The notes: generated from the letters alone by a model not told the origin. DNA of 23,890 nucleotides from a virus (IMGVR_UViG_3300023175_000196:1-23890); one strand, 5' to 3'; positions 1-7,113 are shown, counted from the stretch's first letter. Numbers and translations are program-made.

Positions 1-966
1 TTTAGCTGGTGTAATAACATCTTTATAATTTTTAACTTTTGGAAACTCAAGGTAACGATAAGGCTTACATTGTTCATCAACTAATCTACCTTCGTTATCT
101 CTGTAATTCTCATCTGTTTGGCAAGACGGTGTGAATTCTTGGTCAAATTCAGAAGCATTATCTTCTTTAACTCTATTGATAACTTGTTGTTTGGATTCAA
201 ACCAGGGGGTGTCTTCTTCACCATCATCATTATTCCCACTAGAAGCTTGACTATCGTCTTCAACTTCTTTTTTATCTTCTGCTTCAGGTTCGATTGTGTT
301 TTCATTATCTTCACTATCAAATTCATCACCATCTTCGAGTTCTTCATCATCACCTAAATTGATATCAAATGAAAGTTCGTCTTCATAATCTAATTGTTCG
401 TCTTTAGAATAATCATAAATTTCTTTTGTAACAGCAACAACATCGTCCCAACTTTCTGCAGCTTTTACTTTTTCTAAAAGTTTAGTTTCATATTCATTGA
501 AATCAACAGGCAGAACATATTGAGATTTTGTGAAAAGATTTAATCTATCGATAAAAGGAAAACTATTGATATCTCTTTTACCAATACCAAAGAAGTCTTT
601 TTTCATTAAGTCAGCATATGCTTTTTTGAATGATTGTTTAAGACCTGGATATTTTCTTTGAACACGCTTTTCAATTCTAGCGTCTTCAACCACATTTAAA
701 AAGTTTTTGTAGTTTTTACCTTTAGCTTTATCAACAACAGCATCATGCCATCCTTCTTCAGGCGTAAAGAGTGCGTGACCAACTTCGTGACCACATAATA
801 AGTCATATGTATAACCAGTCATATCAGTCCAGATTGGAAGATATAACACACGATTTTTTACATCAAATTTTGCTGTTGAGATTTTTTGGTGTTCGATTTG
901 AATATTCTCGTTTGCCATCAGTTTGGCAAGTTGAGATTTGAACTCTTTTAGATTTGTATCTGCCAT
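1..966 (-). CDS. Metallopeptidase-like phage protein with HEVGH motif (3' end outside window)
   Basis: The frame is open from an ATG at 966 to the left edge: 322 residues with no stop, so the C-terminus is missing. Residues 60-64 read HEVGH, the HExxH zinc-binding motif of gluzincin-type metallopeptidases. The following helix has E94-D95 in a VVEDARIE context, a plausible third ligand. Residues about 205-255 are an extremely acidic linker rich in D, E and S. In marine T4-like phages, proteins of this type (HExxH, acidic linker, C-terminal VWA/CobT-like domain) are found near cobS. The CobT-like half would lie outside the window, so that part is inference. The start has a weak GAGAG ribosome site about 8 bases upstream. 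The gene follows the terminator at 1008-1034 and may be controlled through it. The substrate is unknown. Confidence 0.72.
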   Translation of the reverse strand, partial: MADTNLKEFKSQLAKLMANENIQIEHQKISTAKFDVKNRVLYLPIWTDMTGYTYDLLCGHEVGHALFTPEEGWHDAVVDKAKGKNYKNFLNVVEDARIEKRVQRKYPGLKQSFKKAYADLMKKDFFGIGKRDINSFPFIDRLNLFTKSQYVLPVDFNEYETKLLEKVKAAESWDDVVAVTKEIYDYSKDEQLDYEDELSFDINLGDDEELEDGDEFDSEDNENTIEPEAEDKKEVEDDSQASSGNNDDGEEDTPWFESKQQVINRVKEDNASEFDQEFTPSCQTDENYRDNEGRLVDEQCKPYRYLEFPKVKNYKDVITPAK

Positions 967-1007
967 TTTTTCTCTCTTTTTCACTATCATATGGATAGGA
1001 TACATCA

Positions 1008-1034
1008 AAAAAGGCCTTTTGTCAAGGCCTTTTT
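1008..1034 (-). terminator. Intrinsic terminator (or attenuator) upstream of the HEVGH gene
   Basis: The arms AAAAAGGCCTT (1008-1018) and AAGGCCTTTTT (1024-1034) pair perfectly over 11 bp around a TTGTC loop. On the minus strand the hairpin ends in a run of six T. Because of the A/T flanks it could work in both directions. It lies about 110 bases after the promoter at 1145-1172 and 41 bases before the start of the peptidase-like gene, so it either ends a small RNA or attenuates that gene. Confidence 0.8.
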
Positions 1035-1065
1035 AGCATTTTTTTAGGAGAGTAAAATGAAATTT

Positions 1066-1131
1066 GGAGCGGGGTGTTGGACTTACACCAACTAACTAGA
1101 TGGGGAACCTAGTTCGATTAACTCCCCCCGC
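1066..1131 (-). ncRNA. Candidate structured RNA with cloverleaf-like fold (degenerate tRNA or leader RNA)
   Basis: On the minus strand this stretch can form a long closing stem GCGGGG/CCCCGC (1131-1126 with 1074-1069) enclosing two hairpins. The first is CTAGG-TTCCCCA-TCTAG (1112-1096, one G-T pair). The second is a perfect 5-bp stem GTTGG/CCAAC with a 7-base loop (1092-1076). The stem is followed by TCCA (1069-1066), like a tRNA discriminator base plus CCA. Read as a tRNA, the anticodon would be CCC (glycine). However, the D arm is missing, base 37 is C, the variable loop is 3 bases and the T loop TGTAAGT lacks TTC. A functional tRNA is therefore unlikely. A sigma70-type promoter just upstream and a terminator just downstream support transcription as a short RNA. 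No known riboswitch consensus was recognised. Confidence 0.45.
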
Positions 1132-1144
1132 ATTTTCAGTAACC

Positions 1145-1172
1145 ATTATACACAGATTTTTATAAAAGTCAA
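1145..1172 (-). promoter_or_regulatory. Sigma70-type promoter for the structured RNA / peptidase leader
   Basis: Minus strand: -35 TTGACT (1172-1167), 16-base spacer, perfect -10 TATAAT (1150-1145). The predicted transcript starts near 1138, seven bases before the closing stem of the structured RNA. The promoter lies between the stop of the DUF4338 gene (1188) and the RNA, so it is a fresh start site rather than part of the upstream operon. Confidence 0.7.
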
Positions 1173-1187
1173 GCATTATTTTTATTA

Positions 1188-2471
1188 TTACCGACCAACC
1201 TGTGTTAGATATTTTTCTTTAGTTTCGTCCCAAGACAAGGTAATCAAGTCATCATAGAATAAAGTCTCATTGGACACTCTTCCTTGTTCTTTCAGATTGG
1301 TTATCCTCTTGGTTGCATACTTCTCTTTCCATATATTTACAAGAGCTTCAGTTGATGTGTCAAACGATTTGACCAATTTGTCTTCTGTTATATCACCACG
1401 GAGAAACTCTGCTGTGTTATCATATAAAGGTGAGAAGTAAATACCTCTAGCGTGTTCTGAACGAATCAGTGTCTTATCTAATTTCATTTGAGAATAGGCA
1501 AACTGTAAAGACCTGTTTTTATGGTCTCGTTTATGTGGCTGACCACTTGGTTTCTTTGCAACATACCAATCAAAATATTTTCTTGTATGGTTTTTCTTTA
1601 ACCAATGATTAATTCGATATCTTGTTTTTCTTGTTGGTTCAAATGCAACCGAACCAGCTGTAAAACCCATTTTCTTCCAATGTGATAGTCTATCGTATTG
1701 TGATAGACCTCCTGTCTTTGTCTTACCGTAGAGCGATGTGGTGGTTACACCAACAAGTTTGTCGCCATATAACTCCTGCCATAATTGTTGTATCTTATCG
1801 TCTAAACATAATAAGGCTAACAATTTACCACCTGTGTAATTATAACCTAAAGGTTGGAGAGGAACAATCGTGGATCCAATTGCTGTGTGGTTAATCATTG
1901 ATCCTTGCGTTTTAAGTTCTCTACTCCAACCAATAAAGTTATCTCTTGGTGTTAAGTCTAAAAAGTCTGAGGAAATACAAATAACACCAAGATACTGTTT
2001 GGTCGGTTTATCTCTTACCACAAAATTAAGATTACGACCAATATTAGAATTGTTTTTCATTGTTGATGAGAATGTTCGTATTACATTCCAGAGTTCAGGT
2101 AAATCATCTTGCTTGTTCGCATAAATGAGTTCTGGTTCCAATTTCATGTAAGTATCTACATCAGCTGGATTCCAAATATTAGTTTTGACTTCTTGTATGG
2201 CACGGCGTTGTTTCTCATCTTCTAATACTTTAGTTTCGCCTTCCCATAAATCATTGACGGTCACAAATGGATATTTTTCTTGCACCTCACACCATTTCTG
2301 ATAGAGTGTGTATTCTTTTACATCCATTTGAGAAACAAATTCTAGGTCTTTAATGGTCTCTTGCTTAACTTCTTCAAAATCAATTTCAGGCATTTTAGCC
2401 ACAGGATTAGCATCTGACCATTTTTGCCATTGTGTTTCTACATCATCTTTTGGGTCCCAAGCGTAACTCAT
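1188..2471 (-). CDS. DUF4338 (DruA-like) family protein
   Basis: 427 residues. The segment around residues 160-290 matches the pattern I know for DUF4338, the domain of DruA from the Druantia defence system: a strand YLGVICIS, then RDNFIGWS (176-183), then conserved hydrophobic strands and a YDRLSHWKKMGF-type motif. The N-terminal ~120 residues are charged and unassigned. The biochemical role of the domain is not clear to me, and a role in defence or inter-phage competition is inference. The ATG overlaps the deformylase stop by 4 bases (ATGA), so translation is coupled to the operon starting upstream. It is the last gene before the promoter at 1145-1172. The family call rests on remembered motifs, not a search. 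Confidence 0.6.
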   Translation of the reverse strand: MSYAWDPKDDVETQWQKWSDANPVAKMPEIDFEEVKQETIKDLEFVSQMDVKEYTLYQKWCEVQEKYPFVTVNDLWEGETKVLEDEKQRRAIQEVKTNIWNPADVDTYMKLEPELIYANKQDDLPELWNVIRTFSSTMKNNSNIGRNLNFVVRDKPTKQYLGVICISSDFLDLTPRDNFIGWSRELKTQGSMINHTAIGSTIVPLQPLGYNYTGGKLLALLCLDDKIQQLWQELYGDKLVGVTTTSLYGKTKTGGLSQYDRLSHWKKMGFTAGSVAFEPTRKTRYRINHWLKKNHTRKYFDWYVAKKPSGQPHKRDHKNRSLQFAYSQMKLDKTLIRSEHARGIYFSPLYDNTAEFLRGDITEDKLVKSFDTSTEALVNIWKEKYATKRITNLKEQGRVSNETLFYDDLITLSWDETKEKYLTQVGR

Positions 2472-3058
2472 CGTTTTTTCTGTCTCTGTATTTTTTTAAT
2501 CATCTTTTGTCGTTTTTGTTCAGCCATTTTTAATGAAACTGGACCAACATGGCTTGTAAATTTAACTCCGTTCATATGGTCGAGTTCGTGTAGAAAACAT
2601 CTTGCTACCAAATCGGTGAGTGTTTCATTATGCACCTTACCCGATTCATCTGCAAATTCTACATCAATGCTTAATGGTCTTTCTATTTTAAGATATAAAC
2701 CGGGAAAAGAGAGGCAACCTTCACCACTTTTTTCCACTTCTGCCGATTCTTTAATAACTTTTGGATTGATACAAACGAGTTGTTTGTCTTCGGTGCCAAT
2801 AATAAAAACCCTTGCACGAACATTACACTGATTAGCTGACAGGCCAATGCCACCAAACTGTTTCATTGTCATTTTAAGTTGTTTGACAAGATTTGACATA
2901 GATTGATTTGGCAATTGTTTTGTATCATAATGGGGCATCACTTCTGATAACATTGGTAAAGTATCAGCATATAATGGTAACGGTTCAAGCTTGACTTCTT
3001 TTTCTGGTAATTTTACAGAATCTTCCGTGTTTATAACTAAAATATTATCTTCACTCAT
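2468..3058 (-). CDS. def: Peptide deformylase
   Basis: 196 residues with all three deformylase motifs in order: GGIGLSANQ (69-77, usual form GxGLAAxQ), EGCLS (113-117, metal-ligand C115) and HELDH (157-161, ligands H157 and H161, catalytic E158). The enzyme removes the formyl group from the N-terminal methionine of new proteins. Phage-encoded deformylases are known in marine phages and are thought to keep phage or host proteins maturing during infection. The N-terminus carries an extension of about 40 residues with no recognised function, and the C-terminus is strongly basic (about residues 175-196). The ATG overlaps the gp46 stop by 4 bases, so it is translationally coupled to the recombination genes. 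It is probably active, since all metal ligands are present. Confidence 0.95.
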   Translation of the reverse strand: MSEDNILVINTEDSVKLPEKEVKLEPLPLYADTLPMLSEVMPHYDTKQLPNQSMSNLVKQLKMTMKQFGGIGLSANQCNVRARVFIIGTEDKQLVCINPKVIKESAEVEKSGEGCLSFPGLYLKIERPLSIDVEFADESGKVHNETLTDLVARCFLHELDHMNGVKFTSHVGPVSLKMAEQKRQKMIKKIQRQKKR

Positions 3059-4767
3059 TGTATTATCCTAGAAAAGTTTTTAATCTTATCAAACTTAATT
3101 ACTGATTCAAATTTATCTTGTAGTATATCACCTTTGTGTGATATCACAAAAATATTTACATCATCTAATGAATGTAAAATCTTAATTAATTCATCTACAC
3201 CAGTAGCATCTAATGATGAATCAAAGGTCTCATCCAATATTAGTAGATTCGTGTTGGTTGAGTTTTTCAATCTAGCAACAGCTCGCCATGTGAGCATCAA
3301 TGCCATATCAATTCTTTGTTTCTCGCCTTGTGAAAAGTTATTATAACTAAATTCATCTCTAAATCTGGACTTAATGGTCTCTTTAAAGGTTTCATCTAAA
3401 TTAAAATTAACAAAAAAATCCAATTTGCCAAGATAACTATTGACCAAACGATTAATCACAGGCAAATATTGTTTAATAATTTTTGTTTTGATACCTGTAT
3501 CTTTTAATAAAGCACCAGCAACTTCATAATATGTTTTTTCTTCAAGCAGTTCTTTAAACTCTTTTTCTTTTTGGTCTATTTCAACTTTAAGCTCTTTTAG
3601 TTTTTGTTCTTCTGTATCAGATATTGTTTTATTGGTTTGAAGTTGTTCAATATCTTTTTTAATTCTATCAATGTATCTGTTTATCTCGGTAATTGATGTA
3701 TTGTTTGTAGCAATCTTTATTTGTAATTCTTGTATCTTCTTTTGTTTTTCTGATATATCATTGAGTTTAGCTTGTTCTTCATTTATCATCTCATCAAGTT
3801 GAGATAGTCCGTGGCCACATTCTTCTATTTTTTCTCTTAAGCTTTTAACTTCACCGTCTTTAAATGCCTGTTCAATATGTTGTCGGCAAGTTGGACAGTT
3901 ATCATTATGCTCAAAGAAATCTACATCACCTTTATACTTTGTGAGATTGGTTTCAATTTGTGCTTCTAGTTGATTGAATTTTTTTACTCGCTTTTCTGAT
4001 TCAATTCTTCCATCAACATCTTTTTGAAGCGTAGATACTTGAGATCCAATTGTCTCAATTTCTTCAGTGAGATTTGATATATTAGTTTTGTTGGTAGAAA
4101 TATCTGTTTCATGTTCTTGTATCTTTTCATCGTTGTTTTGTTTTAAGTCTTGAAGCCTTTTTTCTTCAAAGTCATATTGTTGTTGTGTTAGTTGAATGTT
4201 GTGTCTTTTGTCATTCAACATATCTTTATTGCTAATGAGTTTGTCTTTGGTCAGTTTATTCATTACTGAGAATATTTGAATATCTAATAAGTCTTCAATA
4301 ATATCTCGCCTATCTCTATTTGATAGTTGCATAAATGGAGTAAATGAAGCTGAACCAAGAACCACAATTTGTGTAAAAGATTTGTAGTTCATCTTAAGAA
4401 CAAACTTTTCTAATTGCTCTTGATAGTCTTTAACAGTTGCATCTTGGTCTAACAGTTCATCATCGACATATATTTCAAACTTGTTCGGTTTAATACCACG
4501 AATAACCTTATAAGCTTTATTGTTGGTATCAAATTCAACTTCGACCTCAAGATTCTTGCCATTGATTGAGTTAATTAGATTAGCTTTTTGAATTGAACGA
4601 AACGGTTTGCCAAACAAACCAAAACACAAAGCATCAAGCAGTGTTGATTTGCCTGAACCATTAGAACCAACAATCAAAGATTGATTGGTCTTGTCTAATT
4701 CAATTTCAGAAAAATGGTTGCCAGTTGAAAGTAGATTCTTCCAACGGACCTTGCGAAATAATATCAA
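3055..4767 (-). CDS. 46: gp46 recombination endonuclease subunit (Rad50/SbcC-like ATPase)
   Basis: 570 residues, close to T4 gp46. Walker A is GSNGSGKST (34-42). Long coiled-coil arms flank a zinc hook CPTC (C291, C294). The ABC signature NFSQGEK lies at about 477-483 and Walker B LLILDE at 508-513, followed by a D-loop SSLD. With gp47 it forms the MR-type complex that resects DNA ends to produce 3' single strands for recombination-dependent replication, and that helps degrade host DNA. Its ATG overlaps the gp47 stop by 4 bases, so the two subunits are translationally coupled. The order 47-46 is as in other T4-like phages. Confidence 0.97.
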   Translation of the reverse strand: MILFRKVRWKNLLSTGNHFSEIELDKTNQSLIVGSNGSGKSTLLDALCFGLFGKPFRSIQKANLINSINGKNLEVEVEFDTNNKAYKVIRGIKPNKFEIYVDDELLDQDATVKDYQEQLEKFVLKMNYKSFTQIVVLGSASFTPFMQLSNRDRRDIIEDLLDIQIFSVMNKLTKDKLISNKDMLNDKRHNIQLTQQQYDFEEKRLQDLKQNNDEKIQEHETDISTNKTNISNLTEEIETIGSQVSTLQKDVDGRIESEKRVKKFNQLEAQIETNLTKYKGDVDFFEHNDNCPTCRQHIEQAFKDGEVKSLREKIEECGHGLSQLDEMINEEQAKLNDISEKQKKIQELQIKIATNNTSITEINRYIDRIKKDIEQLQTNKTISDTEEQKLKELKVEIDQKEKEFKELLEEKTYYEVAGALLKDTGIKTKIIKQYLPVINRLVNSYLGKLDFFVNFNLDETFKETIKSRFRDEFSYNNFSQGEKQRIDMALMLTWRAVARLKNSTNTNLLILDETFDSSLDATGVDELIKILHSLDDVNIFVISHKGDILQDKFESVIKFDKIKNFSRIIQ

Positions 4768-5834
4768 TCAGTTTCTTCCGTATGTAATGCTTCAACATAT
4801 AACTCTCGCATTAATGTTTTTAACTTTTCAGGCTCAACATTGAGAGTTAGTCCATCAATATATTTGGATAATATAGTCATTGTATCTTCTGCTTGATTTA
4901 CAATATCATTATCATCAGCAATTATATCGTCATTATAATCTTCAACAATTGCAACATCAGCTGCACCTATCTTATATAAATTATCAGTTAGATAATCAAA
5001 TAAAAATGGATTTTGTTTATTCAATACAACCACTTTCACATAGTTGTCTTTGTATTGTTCAAAATCTATCTTTTGAAAGTCTTCTAATGATTTTCCATTA
5101 TCATCATAATTTATTTTATGAAATATCTCATAAGGATTTTTTATAAATTCAAGTTCTCTTGTTTCGGTATCAAAAATATGAAAACCTCTTTGGTCTTTAT
5201 AATCAGCCCATGTCATTTGTGTTGGAGTGCCAACATAAAAAACATGGCCATCATCAGACTTATGATGAAAATGGCCAGTTAAGACGATATCATACTTGTT
5301 TAAAACAGTTTTGTCAATACCTGTATATGAAACATTGCCTTTGTCCATTTCAAAACCTTGTATCTCAAAATGACCAAAACAAATTTGTGACCGGCTGTTT
5401 TTAATCTTTTCTAATATTTCTTCTTCGTTTTCATCACACAACCAAGGAACAACATCAACAGAAACGCCATCAAAATCTACGGTTGTAAATTTATCATAGA
5501 TAGTAAAATCTTTATATTCATTAAGTAATAGTTGAGAAGAATTAACTTTGAGTGTATTGCGATAGGTAATATCATGGTTACCCAACATTGAGTAAAACTT
5601 GATATTGTTTTTTTCTACTTCGTCAAAAAAATAATTGCGACACTGGTAAAGGCTATTAAAGTTAATAAACTTCCGCCTATCAAACAAATCACCCATTTGA
5701 AATATTTGAGTAATGTTGTTTTCTTTAAGATATGGGAAAAGAATGTTCTCATAGAATTTTCTTATATAGTTATGGAAGATAATACTATCACCACGCATAC
5801 CGAAATGCGTATCACCAAGAATACATAATTTCAT
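4764..5834 (-). CDS. 47: gp47 recombination endonuclease subunit (Mre11/SbcD-like nuclease)
   Basis: 356 residues. The calcineurin-like metallophosphoesterase motifs are in order: GDTH (7-10), GDLFD (48-52), GNHD (85-88), GHFE (154-157) and GHFH (187-190). These give the two-metal centre of Mre11-family nucleases. The C-terminal part (about 250-356) is acidic and would carry the ATPase-binding region. It partners gp46, whose start overlaps this stop. The ATG lies one base after the stop of the small DUF465-like gene (TAATATG), so the whole run from gp55 to gp46 is closely packed. Confidence 0.96.
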   Translation of the reverse strand: MKLCILGDTHFGMRGDSIIFHNYIRKFYENILFPYLKENNITQIFQMGDLFDRRKFINFNSLYQCRNYFFDEVEKNNIKFYSMLGNHDITYRNTLKVNSSQLLLNEYKDFTIYDKFTTVDFDGVSVDVVPWLCDENEEEILEKIKNSRSQICFGHFEIQGFEMDKGNVSYTGIDKTVLNKYDIVLTGHFHHKSDDGHVFYVGTPTQMTWADYKDQRGFHIFDTETRELEFIKNPYEIFHKINYDDNGKSLEDFQKIDFEQYKDNYVKVVVLNKQNPFLFDYLTDNLYKIGAADVAIVEDYNDDIIADDNDIVNQAEDTMTILSKYIDGLTLNVEPEKLKTLMRELYVEALHTEETD

Positions 5835-5835
5835 A

Positions 5836-6000
5836 TTATAATTGTTTTGTTAGTTTTTCTATTTGGTCTTTAAGTTGAAGTTTTTGTAATTTCATTTTAG
5901 TTAAGCTTGTATCTGATAGGTAGTTTGTATATCCTTTTTTAATCTGTTCATCTAATTCACGGTGTTTTGTTTTTAAAGATTCGAGATGGTCTGCTATCAC
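5836..6000 (-). CDS. Small DUF465/YdcH-like protein, GTG start
   Basis: 54 residues. The start is GTG at 6000, preceded by a strong AAGGAG ribosome site about 8 bases upstream, and its first base is the last base of the previous gene's stop (TAGTG). The sequence is helical and charged: HLESLKTKHRELD near residues 5-17, then KLQLKDQIEKL at 40-50. This is the HxxLxxxHxxLD...LKxxKLxLKDxI pattern of the DUF465 (YdcH) family, a short helical hairpin of unknown function found in proteobacteria. The next gene, 47, begins one base after the stop. The role is unknown; its place inside the 55-47-46 operon suggests expression with the recombination genes. Confidence 0.8.
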   Translation of the reverse strand: MIADHLESLKTKHRELDEQIKKGYTNYLSDTSLTKMKLQKLQLKDQIEKLTKQL

Positions 6001-6140
6001 TAAAATTCTCCTTTATAAACGGGTATATCATTACATTTTGTTGAATAGTTTGGATCTTTAGTATCACACTTGTTAAAAAATCCTGCACATGAACTAATCA
6101 TAACACAAAACAATAATAAGAGAGGCAATTTTTTATTCAC
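6000..6140 (-). CDS. Tiny predicted lipoprotein, GTG start
   Basis: 46 residues starting with GTG at 6140, overlapping the end of gp55 by 8 bases. The N-terminus is a classic lipoprotein signal: MNKK, a hydrophobic core (LPLLLLFCVMI) and a lipobox ISSC with C18 as the lipidated cysteine. The mature part is only 29 residues, with two further cysteines (C25, C36) that could form a disulfide. The stop is TAG, sharing one base with the next GTG. No promoter is seen, so it would be expressed by coupling to gp55. The sequence shows export and lipid anchoring; the function is not known. A superinfection-exclusion lipoprotein or a spanin-type part are possibilities, though it is not proline-rich like typical o-spanins. 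Confidence 0.72.
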   Translation of the reverse strand: MNKKLPLLLLFCVMISSCAGFFNKCDTKDPNYSTKCNDIPVYKGEF

Positions 6141-6663
6141 CAACAAACTTATCAACTCCTTTTACCTTTGCTTCTTTTTTCTTTTTCTTTGTCTCTTCAA
6201 AGTTTTGAATAAACTCGGAAATATTATCATACAATTCAAACTGTCTTGTGTTGCCATCAGCATCTTCAAGTAATTCAAATTCATCTAAAATACCAATTTG
6301 TTCTGTAGCTTTATACTTCACATATAACTGTTTTTTCTCTCGTGTGATTCTACGAAGAAAAGCATAGTAAATAATTTGTGTGAAGTAAGCAAATGGATTT
6401 TTAGATTTATCTGGATTAAAATTACGGAAATACATCATACAGTTTTCAATACCATCAGCAATCATTTCATCTCTAAATGAATATGATGCAAAGTTTGGTT
6501 TGCGTGATAAGTGTTCTGCAATTTTTAGAAAACATTCACCGACATAATTAGGTATTTGTGGTTGAGGCTTATTCTTTTTATCAGCTTCTTCACATTTACT
6601 TTTATATTCAATTAATGCTTTTAAAAAATCCCCATTATTAACATAGTGTTTTTCTTTTGCCAT
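6133..6663 (-). CDS. 55: gp55 late-transcription sigma factor
   Basis: 176 residues, similar to T4 gp55 (185). The region YSFRDEMIADGIENCMMYFRNF followed by NPFAYFTQIIYYAFLRRI is the sigma region-2-like core that binds RNA polymerase and melts the late promoter -10 box. The start at 6663 is preferred over an ATG 14 codons upstream: it has an AGAAGG ribosome site 6 bases away, and the protein then begins MAKEKHYVNN as in marine relatives. The C-terminus is lysine-rich and ends in a short hydrophobic stretch (VDKFVGE) that could be the sliding-clamp contact; that is inference. Its targets would be the TATAAATA-type boxes in the virion module of this window. Confidence 0.94.
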   Translation of the reverse strand: MAKEKHYVNNGDFLKALIEYKSKCEEADKKNKPQPQIPNYVGECFLKIAEHLSRKPNFASYSFRDEMIADGIENCMMYFRNFNPDKSKNPFAYFTQIIYYAFLRRITREKKQLYVKYKATEQIGILDEFELLEDADGNTRQFELYDNISEFIQNFEETKKKKKEAKVKGVDKFVGE

Positions 6664-6698
6664 AATATACCTTCTTTCATGTTTGCCTGGTTTAGGCC

Positions 6699-6727
6699 TT
6701 GACAAATTTGTTTTTTGTCATTATAAT
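6699..6727 (+). promoter_or_regulatory. Perfect sigma70 consensus promoter on the plus strand, with inverted repeat
   Basis: Plus strand: TTGACA (6699-6704), exactly 17 bases, TATAAT (6722-6727). It points against all genes here and would start an RNA near 6734, antisense to the 127-residue gene. A perfect inverted repeat TGACAAA-N7-TTTGTCA (6700-6720) fills most of the promoter and could be an operator. The -10 lies in the palindrome ATTATAAT, so a -10 box also exists on the minus strand facing gene 55, but no matching -35 is seen there. No plus-strand gene follows. Confidence 0.55.
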
Positions 6728-6729
6728 CC

Positions 6730-7113
6730 TTATGTCGCCAGATGAGGCTGGATCCTTCCAAGGAGGGTTAATACTCTTTTTCTATAATCAAAACCTAACA
6801 TTGATGCTTTCTGTCCTTTATTCCAAGGAGGATGCCTGTTTTGAGAGGTGTATTGGTCAGATGTTAAATCAATAATACGATTCTGATTGTCAACACACCA
6901 CCAGTGCCAAATGCCCTCATCATCTAAAGCACGATGTAGTTTTAATTCTTGTGTTCCAAATATTTTTTGTAAACAGGCAGATGCTGTATGGCAGTGACCA
7001 AACATTGGGTTGGTACTGTTGCGTTCTACCCATTTTTTAGGTAATAAATCGGGTGTTAAATTTTTTAATATTAAATTGGTTACAATTCTCAAATTATCAA
7101 TATTATATTCCAT
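6730..7113 (-). CDS. Conserved phage protein, possible papain-like Cys-His-Asp fold
   Basis: 127 residues. I do not recognise a named family. Visible features are GHCHTASACL (39-48, C41 at the start of a helix), then GIWHWW (67-72, H70), then RIIDLTSDQY (79-88, D82). This C...H...D order and spacing resembles papain-like and NlpC-type folds, where a helix-capping Cys, a strand His and a following Asp/Asn form the catalytic triad. Catalysis is inference. There are no membrane segments or signal. The start is 2 bases after the upstream stop (TAACCATG), so it is co-translated in the uvsY-uvsW operon. It is followed by a 66-base gap with the plus-strand promoter-like motif before gp55. Confidence 0.85.
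   Translation of the reverse strand: MEYNIDNLRIVTNLILKNLTPDLLPKKWVERNSTNPMFGHCHTASACLQKIFGTQELKLHRALDDEGIWHWWCVDNQNRIIDLTSDQYTSQNRHPPWNKGQKASMLGFDYRKRVLTLLGRIQPHLAT

Noticed and set aside
81-357. Open frames on both strands over the acidic linker region
   Set aside because: They are shadows of the real minus-strand gene at 1-966, caused by its repetitive Asp/Glu codons.
1057-1095. Plus-strand mini-frame of 12 codons (MKFGAGCWTYTN) with an AGGAG site 6 bases upstream
   Set aside because: It lies antisense inside the structured RNA, no plus-strand promoter is seen before it, and the terminator hairpin is just upstream. The ribosome-site match is probably chance.
1066-1139. Ordinary glycine tRNA (anticodon CCC)
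   Set aside because: No D stem, C at position 37, T loop without TTC and a total length of about 67 bases; kept only as a tRNA-like RNA candidate.
6664-6705. Fourteen-codon N-terminal extension of gp55
   Set aside because: The ATG at 6663 has a proper AGAAGG ribosome site and gives the N-terminus expected for marine gp55.
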